A DNA stretch of 6,895 nt from an uncultured Selenomonadaceae bacterium (GTDB lineage: Bacteria; Bacillota; Negativicutes; Selenomonadales; Selenomonadaceae), in assembly GCA_905236325.1 (NCBI GenBank), contig CAJOPJ010000175.1, positions 1 through 6,895 on the forward strand, given 5' to 3'. Under the pieces are notes generated by a model. That model was not told the DNA's origin and did no database searches. It saw only the letters and a list, made by a program, of their open reading frames with translations. This document shows, piece by piece, positions 1 to 6,862 of this stretch; the stretch's first letter is position 1, and every line of letters starts with the position of its first letter. The position numbers were made by a program, and so were the translations under genes.

Positions 1-608
1 ACGGCATTGAAATTTTAAAAAAATTGCGTTCGGAGGAATCAATTAAAGATGTTCCAATTGTTATGTTTTCTGCGGCAACTGACAAAAAAACTATAGCCAA
101 TGAAGTTCTTCATGGCGCGACAGATTTTATAAGCAAACCTTGTGAACCTGCTTACTTGGTTGAGCGCGTTAAAAAAAATCTTGGTATTGAGATTGTCGAT
201 ACTTCGGCTTTGGAATCGACAATTAAATACAAAATTATTGTTGTTGATGACAAAGCTCAAGATTTGCAGCTGGAAACTGAATTGTTGCAAAAATTTTTTC
301 CATGCAAAGTTATCACTGCGCAAAATGCGATTGAAGGTTTGTACTTGCTTAGTGAACCTGACTGCGACGCAAATTTAGTTTTGGTTAGCATGGATATGCA
401 ATTTATGGACGGCTTTGAATTTTTGGCATTCGTGGCGGAAGATGAAAATATGCGCAAATTTCCTGTCGTGATTATGACAACTTCAAGCAATGTGGCTATC
501 TTGAGCGGCATAAAAAATTCTTTCGCCAAAGGCTACATTCGCAAGCCTGATTTTTCGCAGGAAGGTTTTGCGCTTATTGAAAAAATTTTAATCGGCGACT
601 CTGAATAA
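1..608 (+). CDS. Tandem receiver-domain (REC-REC) response regulator, 5' truncated
   Basis: The reading frame is open from the window edge (first whole codon at 3), so the true start lies upstream; the TTG at 24 sits inside a domain and is not a start. The first visible residues, GIEIL, match the end of the receiver MDGxE motif, so the first domain is cut just after its phosphorylation site. Its remaining half shows the conserved Ser in VMFSA and the Lys-Pro of FISKPC. A second receiver domain spans about 225-596. It has the acidic pair Asp-Asp (246-251), Thr in IMTTS and Lys-Pro in YIRKPD. At the phosphoacceptor position (387-389) it has Ser, with Gln instead of Pro at the usual Met-Pro. The second domain is therefore probably not phosphorylated. 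No DNA-binding or enzymatic output domain follows; the protein ends after the second receiver. Output could lie upstream or be by protein contact. Family assignment is firm; the role is unknown. Confidence 0.88.
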   Translation, partial: GIEILKKLRSEESIKDVPIVMFSAATDKKTIANEVLHGATDFISKPCEPAYLVERVKKNLGIEIVDTSALESTIKYKIIVVDDKAQDLQLETELLQKFFPCKVITAQNAIEGLYLLSEPDCDANLVLVSMDMQFMDGFEFLAFVAEDENMRKFPVVIMTTSSNVAILSGIKNSFAKGYIRKPDFSQEGFALIEKILIGDSE

Positions 609-617
609 AATATTTTT

Positions 618-653
618 ATAGGTGGCAGGTGAAAGCCTTAACCTATTTTTTTT
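618..653 (+). terminator. Terminator-like hairpin with T8 tract
   Basis: A 6-bp stem pairs 618-623 (ATAGGT) with 641-646 (ACCTAT). An inner 3-bp helix (GGC 624-626 with GCC 635-637) can stack on it across a 3-base bulge, and eight T follow at 646-653. It begins ten bases after the stop codon of the receiver gene. The stem is short and only partly GC, so efficiency may be partial. Only 22 bases separate the T tract from the next start codon, which leaves no room for a promoter. Confidence 0.55.
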
Positions 654-660
654 GTAACTG

Positions 661-666
661 AGGAGG
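661..666 (+). promoter_or_regulatory. Ribosome binding site AGGAGG for the glycosyltransferase
   Basis: A perfect AGGAGG lies nine bases before the ATG at 676 and fixes that start. It falls eight bases after the T tract of the preceding hairpin. Confidence 0.85.
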
Positions 667-675
667 AAAATTTTT

Positions 676-1950
676 ATGGCAGTTGATAAAGATTTATTTT
701 TGTATGACTTGGCGGTTGTAGCAATAATGAAAAATGCAGGTCCATATATCAAGGAATGGCTGGACTATCATTTGCTTGCCGGCGTGGAACATTTTTTTAT
801 TTATGACAACGACAGCCCCGACAACATGAAAGAAGTTTTGCAACCTTACATTGAGCAAGGAATTGTGACATATATTTTTTATCCTGGACAAGTTATGCAA
901 ATGCCTTGTTACAATGACGCTGTTCGGCAGTTCAGATTTTTTTGCAGGTTAATGACTTGCATTGATGATGATGAATTTATTTTTCCAAAAAGTAAACCAA
1001 CCATTGCCGAAGTTACTGATGAAATTTTTGCTAAAAATTCCAACATTGCAGGACTTGCTGTAAATTGGCGTTGTTTTGGCTCAAACAATCTTGAAAAAGC
1101 CGATTACAGCGTTGGCGTTTTGGACAGATTTACGCGCTGTTCAACAGCGGACTTCAATGTCAACAAATATCTTAAAAGCATAACAAATCCGCGCAGAATA
1201 AAAAATTTTTCCGATCCACACTTTGCAAATTATTTCACCTTGCTTTTTGCCGTCAATGAAAATTATCAACTGATTCCTGGTTCCTTAACTGCATTTTGTA
1301 GCGATAAAAAAATTGTCATCAATCATTACCACACAAAATCTTGGGAAGAATATCAAATAAAACATCAACGCGGCGATGTAAATGGTAGGGTCACTTCCTA
1401 TCAAAGAGATCAATTTGACGGTCACGACAAAAACGACATTTTCGACGACAGCATTGTGAAGTATCGCAATTCAAGGCTTACAGTTGAAAAAAATCCTAAA
1501 GATGTGAATAGAAATCAAAAAGTCTTTGACGCACTGCTTAAAAATTTATCACCGATTTTTGAAATCAATCCGCCGCAGGAATTTTTCTCAGGCAAGATTG
1601 AAACATTTTTAACTTGTAGAGCAGTCAGTGCAAAGTTGCGCGGAAATCTTTTGGACGATGCGACTGCTGATATGTTTGAAGAAAAATCTTTGCAGGCTTT
1701 GAAGCGTTCATTGCTTGGAAATTTAACAATAGCAGACATGGAATTGCTTTTTAGTGAATTGCCAAACATTTTGCCACTGAAATACCCTGTCGTGAAAGAA
1801 ATTTGCGAAGTTTGTCAACAAATAATTCCAAAGTTGCTGGAAATTTACAAAACTCTGGTTACAAAAACTGAAAATTTCGCACTAAAACATATTTACTGGA
1901 ATAATTTTGTTGAAACTGAATATCTCAGTAGAATGTTGAAGGCGTTTTAA
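676..1950 (+). CDS. GT92/DUF23-like glycosyltransferase with C-terminal extension
   Basis: The protein has 424 residues and starts at an ATG behind a perfect Shine-Dalgarno. Residues 13-260 resemble GT-A-fold transferases of the GT92/DUF23 type (Glyco_tranf_2_4-like). Visible motifs are VAIMKNAGPYIKEWLDYH (15-32), the FIYDNDSPDN loop (41-50), an acidic IDDDEF metal- and sugar-nucleotide-binding motif (96-101), WRCFGS (131-136) and NHYHTKSWEEY (216-226). There is no signal peptide or membrane segment, so it should act in the cytoplasm on a membrane-linked glycan or a protein acceptor. Donor and acceptor cannot be told from sequence. Residues from about 270 to 424 are Leu/Lys/Glu-rich and probably helical; I do not recognise them. 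The gene lies 48 bases before the alpha-glucan enzyme on the same strand and may be co-transcribed with it. Being next to a glucan enzyme does not show that its product is glycogen. The fold assignment is fairly sure, the substrate unknown. Confidence 0.8.
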   Translation: MAVDKDLFLYDLAVVAIMKNAGPYIKEWLDYHLLAGVEHFFIYDNDSPDNMKEVLQPYIEQGIVTYIFYPGQVMQMPCYNDAVRQFRFFCRLMTCIDDDEFIFPKSKPTIAEVTDEIFAKNSNIAGLAVNWRCFGSNNLEKADYSVGVLDRFTRCSTADFNVNKYLKSITNPRRIKNFSDPHFANYFTLLFAVNENYQLIPGSLTAFCSDKKIVINHYHTKSWEEYQIKHQRGDVNGRVTSYQRDQFDGHDKNDIFDDSIVKYRNSRLTVEKNPKDVNRNQKVFDALLKNLSPIFEINPPQEFFSGKIETFLTCRAVSAKLRGNLLDDATADMFEEKSLQALKRSLLGNLTIADMELLFSELPNILPLKYPVVKEICEVCQQIIPKLLEIYKTLVTKTENFALKHIYWNNFVETEYLSRMLKAF

Positions 1951-1985
1951 GATTTTTGGCGAATTATTTTTGCGAAAAATTTTAA

Positions 1986-1990
1986 AGGAG
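1986..1990 (+). promoter_or_regulatory. Ribosome binding site AGGAG for the fusion enzyme
   Basis: AGGAG, within AAAGGAGAT, lies eight bases before the ATG at 1999 and supports that start. Confidence 0.8.
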
Positions 1991-1998
1991 ATGATTTA

Positions 1999-4900
1999 AT
2001 GGACAGAACAAATGTTGAACACAATTCACAGAATATTTATTACCGTTCGACAGTTGGCGCAGCCGAAGCCGGAAGTATTGTTCGGCTTGGAATCAGGATT
2101 AACACTGATGAAATTGTGCGTCAAGTTTTGTTGCACACTTGGAGCGAAACTACCGGCGAAAAATGGTCCAATCTTTCCACACGCGACAATGACAAATCGA
2201 AGGAAAAATTTTACTCGGCAGAAATTACTATGCCGGAAAATGGTGGCTTGATTTGGTATTACTTTATAATTGTCACGGCGGAACGCACTTACTACTATGG
2301 CAACAATCCTGAACAACTTGGCGGCGTTGGCGAACTTTATTTTGATTATGCGCCACCTGCCTACCAAATTACAGTTTATCGCAAAGGCGCAAAAACTCCG
2401 GACTGGTTTAAACATTCAGTCATGTATCAAATTTTCCCCGACAGATTTTTCCGCGCTGGAAATGAAATTATCGAAAAACTAGGCGCAGTTTATCACGCAA
2501 GTTGGAAAGATGAACCTGCTTACTACAAAGACCCCGATACAAATGAAATTATCGCCTATGACTTTTACGGCGGCAATTTGAAAGGTATTGAAAGCAAACT
2601 CGACTACCTAAAGGACTTCGGTATCAGCACAATTTATTTTAATCCTGTCTTTGAGTCCGAAAGCAATCACCACTACGACACAGGCGACTATCACAAAATA
2701 GATCCGATACTCGGCACGAACGATGACTTTAGACATTTAGTCGAAACTGCAAAATCAAAAGGCATTAACATTATTATTGACGGCGTTTTCAGCCACACAG
2801 GCAGCAACAGTATTTATTTCAATCGTCAAGGGCAATATGATTCAATCGGCGCGTTTCAGTCGAAAGATTCGCCCTACTTCGACTGGTACAGTTTCAGAAA
2901 TTTTCCTAACGACTATGAAAGCTGGTGGAATTTCGACACTTTGCCGAATGTTCGCGAAATTACGCCAAGCTACATGGATTTTATAATTCGCGACAAAAAT
3001 AGTGTATTGCACCACTGGCTGCACGAAGGCGTTATGGGCTGGCGGCTTGATGTTATTGATGAACTGCCGGCTGAATTTAGTCAAGCGTTTTTTGCCGAAT
3101 TGAAAAAAACAAATCCTGATGCTGTTATGATTGGCGAAGTTTGGGAGGACGCGTCTAACAAAATTGCTTATGGCGTTCAGCGTCAATATTTTTGTGGTTA
3201 TGAAATGGACAGTGCGATGAATTATCCTTTCCGCGAACATTTATTCAATTTTATTTTAGGCAACATTGACGGCAAAACTTGTATGCGTCGCATGGAAAGT
3301 TTGCGCGAAAATTATCCTAAAGAAAATTTCTATGCAATGATGAATTTAATTGCAAGTCACGACATTATGCGCCCTGTAACTATCTTTGGCGAGGCTCCAT
3401 ACTTCGACAAAATGCCGGCAGTTGAGCAAACCAGATTTAAACTTGACGCTGAACATGAAAAACTTGGTAAGGCGCGTTTGAAGATGGCGGCTCTTTGGCA
3501 AATGACTTACCCGGGCGTGCCGTGCATCTATTACGGCGATGAAATTGGTATGCAGGGCTTTAAAGATCCAACAAATCGCAGACCTTATAATTGGACCGGC
3601 GGCGACCTTGAACTGCGCGAAACTTACAAAAAATTTATCAAAATGCGCAATGATAATTTAGTTTTGCAGACCGGTGAATTTTTGCCGTTGCCAAGTTATG
3701 ATGACATTTTTGCCTACGCAAGAGTTATTCGCACAGGACGCGATGTTTTTGACCAAGACGCTGAAAATGACGCTTACTTAATTGCGTTCAATCGCTCAAA
3801 AACTGAGGTTAAAGATGTCAGTTTTGATGTTTCAGATTTTGCCAGCGGCGTTTTTGTTGACGCGTTCGATGCCAAAAATCCTGCAAAAAAATATCCTGTT
3901 ACACGCGGCAGAGTCAATTTTAAACTTCAACCGCTGGAAGGCGTTTTATTGCACCACATTGCGCAACAGCAAAATTATGATCGTCGCGCAGGAATTTTAT
4001 TGCACCCAAGCAGTTTGCCCTCAAAATATGGCATTGGTGACTTTGGCAAAGAGGCTTTTGAATTTATCGACTACCTAAAAGCTGCCGGTCAAACTATCTG
4101 GCAAATTTTGCCGCTAAATCCTGTCGGTTTCGGTTATTCGCCTTACCAAAGTCCAAGTGCATTTGCAGGAAATTCGATGTTAATTTCGCCTGATGATTTA
4201 ATTGAACGCGGCTTGCTTTCCGAATACGATATTCACATTTCACGACACAACAATTCGGCGACTGTTGAATTTGAACGCGTCATTGCATTGAAGGAAGCGG
4301 CGTTACATAAAGCATTTCACAACTTCAAATTGAAAATTAAATCCGACACTGAACTTAAATCTGACTTTGAAAATTTTGTTAAGGAACAAGATTATTGGTT
4401 GCCTGATTATGCGTTGTTTGCGGCAATTAAAACACAGAATAATGATTCTTACTGGATTGAATGGGACGACGATATTAAAAAGCGCGACGAAAAAACTTTG
4501 TCTAACCTGAAAATCAAGTTGGCTGATGAAATTTTGTATGTTGAGTTTGAACAGTACATTTTTAATTTGCAGTGGCAGAAAGTTCACAACTATGCACGCG
4601 AACGCGGTATTCAGATTTTGGGCGATATGCCAATATTTGTTTCGGCTGACAGTGCTGATGTTTGGGCTAATCAAAAACAATTTCAGCTTACCGAAACAGG
4701 CAGACCGGAAAAAGTTGCAGGAGTTCCGCCCGACTACTTCAGTGCAACCGGACAGCTTTGGGGCAATCCACAGTACGACTGGGCAGAAATGGCTAAAGAT
4801 AATTACGCTTGGTGGAAGTTGCGTTTCAAGAAACTTTATAACTTTGTGGATATTGTGCGCGTTGATCACTTCAGAGCTTTTGAGTCTTATTGGTCGGTTG

Positions 4901-5472
4901 ACGGCGACGCTAAAACTGCGATTGACGGCGAATGGATTAAAGGTCCCGGCAAGAAATTTTTCTATGAAATTGAAAAAGAATTTCCCGACGCGCAGATTGT
5001 TGCAGAAGACTTGGGAATTATTACTGACGCTGTTGAAGAACTGCGGCAAGATTGCGGTTTTCCCGGAATGAAAGTTTTGCATTTTGAACTGCACTTCAAT
5101 GAAGATGGCAGAATTGGTTTTATGCCGCCGGAAAACAGTATCACTTACACCGGCACGCACGATAACAATACAACTGTCGGCTGGTTCATGGAAGATGTTG
5201 ACAACTCAAGCAAGGCAACTATTGCGGCTTTGATTGGCGCAGATGTTCGCCGACCTGATGATGTTTGCCAAAAGCTGATTGAATTTGCTTACGCGTCTGA
5301 TTCACGCTTTGCAATTATTCCAATGCAGGACATTTTGAAACTTGACAGCCGCGCAAGAATGAATACGCCTGGAACTATCGGAACAAACTGGGCTTGGCGT
5401 TTAAAAGCCGATTATCAACTTGACGCTGAGGCAGGAAAATTAAAATTGCTTTGCAACAAATATCGCAGATAA
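1999..5472 (+). CDS. malQ: Bifunctional GH13 alpha-glycosidase / GH77 4-alpha-glucanotransferase fusion
   Basis: One uninterrupted 1157-residue frame. Residues about 15-117 look like the beta-sandwich N-terminal domain (CBM34-like) of neopullulanase/cyclomaltodextrinase-type enzymes. Residues about 138-555 form a GH13 barrel: region I DGVFSH (261-266), region V-like TLPNV (314-318), region II GWRLD with nucleophile Asp351, region III GEVWE with acid/base Glu380, region IV SHD with Asp455, and YYGDEIGM (511-518). A C-terminal beta domain reaches about 655. From residue 662 a whole MalQ begins: RAGILLHPSSLP (663-674), SPYQSPSAFAGN (714-725), GDMPIFVSADSADVWAN (875-891), nucleophile Asp956 in VRVDHFR, acid/base Glu1003 in VAEDLG, and Asp1055 in GTHDNN. 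No signal peptide is seen, so it is cytoplasmic. Expected role: the GH13 part hydrolyses alpha-1,4 and perhaps alpha-1,6 bonds of maltodextrin or glycogen fragments, and the GH77 part transfers glucan chains and releases glucose. Exact GH13 specificity (debranching or maltogenic) cannot be read with certainty. Known GH77 enzymes of about 500 residues match the second half in length. Confidence 0.93.
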   Translation: MDRTNVEHNSQNIYYRSTVGAAEAGSIVRLGIRINTDEIVRQVLLHTWSETTGEKWSNLSTRDNDKSKEKFYSAEITMPENGGLIWYYFIIVTAERTYYYGNNPEQLGGVGELYFDYAPPAYQITVYRKGAKTPDWFKHSVMYQIFPDRFFRAGNEIIEKLGAVYHASWKDEPAYYKDPDTNEIIAYDFYGGNLKGIESKLDYLKDFGISTIYFNPVFESESNHHYDTGDYHKIDPILGTNDDFRHLVETAKSKGINIIIDGVFSHTGSNSIYFNRQGQYDSIGAFQSKDSPYFDWYSFRNFPNDYESWWNFDTLPNVREITPSYMDFIIRDKNSVLHHWLHEGVMGWRLDVIDELPAEFSQAFFAELKKTNPDAVMIGEVWEDASNKIAYGVQRQYFCGYEMDSAMNYPFREHLFNFILGNIDGKTCMRRMESLRENYPKENFYAMMNLIASHDIMRPVTIFGEAPYFDKMPAVEQTRFKLDAEHEKLGKARLKMAALWQMTYPGVPCIYYGDEIGMQGFKDPTNRRPYNWTGGDLELRETYKKFIKMRNDNLVLQTGEFLPLPSYDDIFAYARVIRTGRDVFDQDAENDAYLIAFNRSKTEVKDVSFDVSDFASGVFVDAFDAKNPAKKYPVTRGRVNFKLQPLEGVLLHHIAQQQNYDRRAGILLHPSSLPSKYGIGDFGKEAFEFIDYLKAAGQTIWQILPLNPVGFGYSPYQSPSAFAGNSMLISPDDLIERGLLSEYDIHISRHNNSATVEFERVIALKEAALHKAFHNFKLKIKSDTELKSDFENFVKEQDYWLPDYALFAAIKTQNNDSYWIEWDDDIKKRDEKTLSNLKIKLADEILYVEFEQYIFNLQWQKVHNYARERGIQILGDMPIFVSADSADVWANQKQFQLTETGRPEKVAGVPPDYFSATGQLWGNPQYDWAEMAKDNYAWWKLRFKKLYNFVDIVRVDHFRAFESYWSVDGDAKTAIDGEWIKGPGKKFFYEIEKEFPDAQIVAEDLGIITDAVEELRQDCGFPGMKVLHFELHFNEDGRIGFMPPENSITYTGTHDNNTTVGWFMEDVDNSSKATIAALIGADVRRPDDVCQKLIEFAYASDSRFAIIPMQDILKLDSRARMNTPGTIGTNWAWRLKADYQLDAEAGKLKLLCNKYRR

Positions 5473-5495
5473 AATAAATTTCAGACAAAAAAATT

Positions 5496-5521
5496 ACTCC
5501 GCAACTGCGCGGAGTTTTTTT
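5496..5521 (+). terminator. Rho-independent terminator, probably shared by convergent genes
   Basis: A perfect 7-bp stem pairs 5496-5502 (ACTCCGC) with 5509-5515 (GCGGAGT) around a 6-base loop, followed by T at 5515-5521. It lies 24 bases after the stop codon of the fusion gene. Seven A at 5487-5493 on the other side give a T tract for minus-strand transcripts, two bases beyond the stem, so it may also end the ftsW transcript. The plus-strand T tract overlaps the ftsW stop codon (5520-5522). Confidence 0.88.
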
Positions 5522-6656
5522 ATGTTGGCTTTTCACCAAGTTTGCCAATATTTACTAAAATTCCAATCGATGCCATTGTGACTATCAATGAAGTTCCGCC
5601 GTAACTTATGAACGGCAAAGGTATTCCGACAACAGGAAAAACTCCGCCGACCATCAACAAATTTGCAATAGCCTGTCCTGCAACCAAAATCATTATTCCG
5701 ACTGCTAAAATTTGTCCATATTCATCTTTAGCACGCGCCGCAATTCTTGCTGCATAAACTGTCAACGCCGCAAACAATAAAAATACAAATATCGCGCCCA
5801 AAAATCCATTTTCCTGACAAAAAATTGCAAATGCAAAGTCAGTGTGCGCTTCCGGCAGGTAGTCATATTTACTTACGCCAACGCCTAAGCCCATTCCGGT
5901 AAGTTCGCCCGAACCAATTGCCGAAAGCGACTGCACAGTTTGATAGCCTACATTTTGCGCGTCCGACCATGGATCATAAGTTACTTTCAAGCGTTCAAGT
6001 CGATAAGGCTGCCTTAGTATCAACAAAATTACACCAACTGCAACTGCGCCGATTAACTTCAAAACTTTTTCCTTATGCAAACCGGCTATGACCAACATTA
6101 TCAGCGGTATTCCCAAAATTATTGATGCCGTGCCCATGTCGGGTTCTTGTTCAGTCAAAAGAAACATTATTGCGATTATGCCAATTTGTGGCGTGAAAAT
6201 ATTTATTGTGCGTTTTGCTTTTACTTGTAAGGCAGCGTAGGCGGCGGCTATCATTATTGCAACTAACTTTGCAGGTTCTGCAGGTTGAAATTGCATAAAT
6301 CCCAGCGGCAACCACCTTCTTGCACCATTAACTTGTGGACCGATTAACAAAACCAAAATCAGCGACAGCAAAGTAAATACCAAAATGAACGGCATAATTT
6401 TTCGCCAACGATGATAGTCAAATCGAAAGCAAATTATAAACGCAATCAAGCCGATAAAAATATTTATCAAATGTCGCTTTAAAAAAAAGTACGGCGAATC
6501 AAATTCAGCCTCCGCCAAAATAAAACTTGAACTGAAAACATTTATTGTGCCCAAAATCAAAAGTACAACCATAATGCCGATAATTGCTTCCATGTCGTTA
6601 TTCCAAAATCTTTTCTTTTCGCCAATGGAATTTTCGTCAGTTTGATTTGTTGGCAA
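5520..6656 (-). CDS. ftsW: FtsW/SpoVE-like SEDS peptidoglycan glycosyltransferase
   Basis: Read from the TTG at 6656, the protein has 378 residues, a normal length for SEDS proteins. A hydrophilic, cytoplasmic N-tail of about 20 residues precedes roughly ten hydrophobic helices. Hallmarks in 378-residue numbering: NGARRW (110-115), QPAEPAKL (124-131), QEPDMGTAS (170-178), YDPW (227-230), GYQTVQSL (237-244), LPEAHTDF (267-274) and PLPFISYGG (346-354). The Asp of HTDF (273) is the invariant extracytoplasmic Asp thought to act in polymerisation. GARRW and the DPW...GYQ...QSL segment favour FtsW/SpoVE over RodA. The family polymerises lipid II into glycan strands with a class B PBP; no PBP gene is visible here. 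TTG is preferred because GGGAGGTGG (6670-6662) precedes it at proper spacing, while the in-frame ATG at 6704 lies inside the promoter. The gene is convergent with the fusion enzyme and divergent from the right-edge gene. Paralogue choice (FtsW or SpoVE) is less sure than family. Confidence 0.92.
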   Translation of the reverse strand: MPTNQTDENSIGEKKRFWNNDMEAIIGIMVVLLILGTINVFSSSFILAEAEFDSPYFFLKRHLINIFIGLIAFIICFRFDYHRWRKIMPFILVFTLLSLILVLLIGPQVNGARRWLPLGFMQFQPAEPAKLVAIMIAAAYAALQVKAKRTINIFTPQIGIIAIMFLLTEQEPDMGTASIILGIPLIMLVIAGLHKEKVLKLIGAVAVGVILLILRQPYRLERLKVTYDPWSDAQNVGYQTVQSLSAIGSGELTGMGLGVGVSKYDYLPEAHTDFAFAIFCQENGFLGAIFVFLLFAALTVYAARIAARAKDEYGQILAVGIMILVAGQAIANLLMVGGVFPVVGIPLPFISYGGTSLIVTMASIGILVNIGKLGEKPT

Positions 6657-6660
6657 AATT

Positions 6661-6670
6661 TCCACCTCCC
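6661..6670 (-). promoter_or_regulatory. Ribosome binding site GGGAGGTGG that decides a TTG start
   Basis: On the minus strand GGGAGGTGG (6670-6662) is highly complementary to the 16S rRNA 3' end. The GGAGG core ends eight bases before the TTG at 6656-6654. No Shine-Dalgarno is found before the longer in-frame ATG at 6704 or before the internal ATG at 6593. Confidence 0.85.
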
Positions 6671-6694
6671 TACAGAATTTTTTCAGTTTTTGAA

Positions 6695-6703
6695 AGTATA
6701 TCA
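6695..6703 (-). promoter_or_regulatory. Extended -10 promoter of ftsW
   Basis: The minus strand reads TGATATACT, an extended -10 (TGn followed by TATACT, one mismatch to TATAAT). The -35 region around 6720-6726 is AT-rich with no good TTGACA match, as is usual when an extended -10 compensates. Transcription would begin near 6688, giving a leader of about 32 bases to the TTG start. Confidence 0.6.
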
Positions 6704-6739
6704 TAAATATTTTTGAAAATAAAGTGAAAGTTTAGCTGT

Positions 6740-6783
6740 CAGAATTTAGAGGCTGGTTAACAGCGTTAGGAGTCTAAATTCTG
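6740..6783. repeat. 11-bp perfect inverted repeat between divergent promoters
   Basis: CAGAATTTAGA (6740-6750) and TCTAAATTCTG (6773-6783) are exact reverse complements separated by 22 bases. The spacer holds a smaller inverted pair, GCTG (6752-6755) with CAGC (6761-6764). The right arm ends one base before the -35 hexamer of the plus-strand promoter. The structure lies outside the transcripts predicted from both flanking promoters and has no T tract on either side, so a protein-binding site or small repeat element fits better than a terminator. Confidence 0.75.
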
Positions 6784-6784
6784 C

Positions 6785-6813
6785 TTGATTGAAAGACAAA
6801 ATAGTCATATAAT
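6785..6813 (+). promoter_or_regulatory. Near-consensus sigma-70/SigA promoter for the right-edge gene
   Basis: TTGATT (6785-6790) and a perfect TATAAT (6808-6813) are separated by exactly 17 bases. Transcription would start near 6820, leaving a leader of about 43 bases before the ATG at 6863. Confidence 0.75.
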
Positions 6814-6862
6814 TGCGATAAATAATAAGCAATAAGTGATTAGCGGAGAGGATGAGGACTTG

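Noticed and set aside
1907..1934. Possible promoter TTGTTG-16-TAGAAT at the end of the glycosyltransferase gene
   Set aside because: Both boxes have mismatches and the spacing is short. Such matches are frequent in AT-rich coding DNA; a promoter for the fusion gene here is possible but unsupported.
1952..1980. Imperfect AT-rich hairpin between the glycosyltransferase and the fusion gene
   Set aside because: The stem is mostly A-T with a G-G mismatch and is followed by TTTAAAGG rather than a U tract, so a terminator is not supported; it may be chance in AT-rich DNA.
3940..4000. Separate internal start for a stand-alone MalQ
   Set aside because: There is no in-frame ATG near the junction. In-frame TTG codons exist (for example in the ILLHP segment), but no convincing ribosome binding site precedes one at a position that would give a complete GH77 domain.
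4303..5160. Long minus-strand open frame (285 codons) opposite the GH77 half
   Set aside because: It lies wholly opposite a reading frame with clear GH77 catalytic motifs, shows no recognisable domain, and is explained by the codon bias of the real gene.
6740..6783. The inverted repeat as an intrinsic terminator
   Set aside because: Neither strand has a T run after the stem, and both flanking promoters point away from it.
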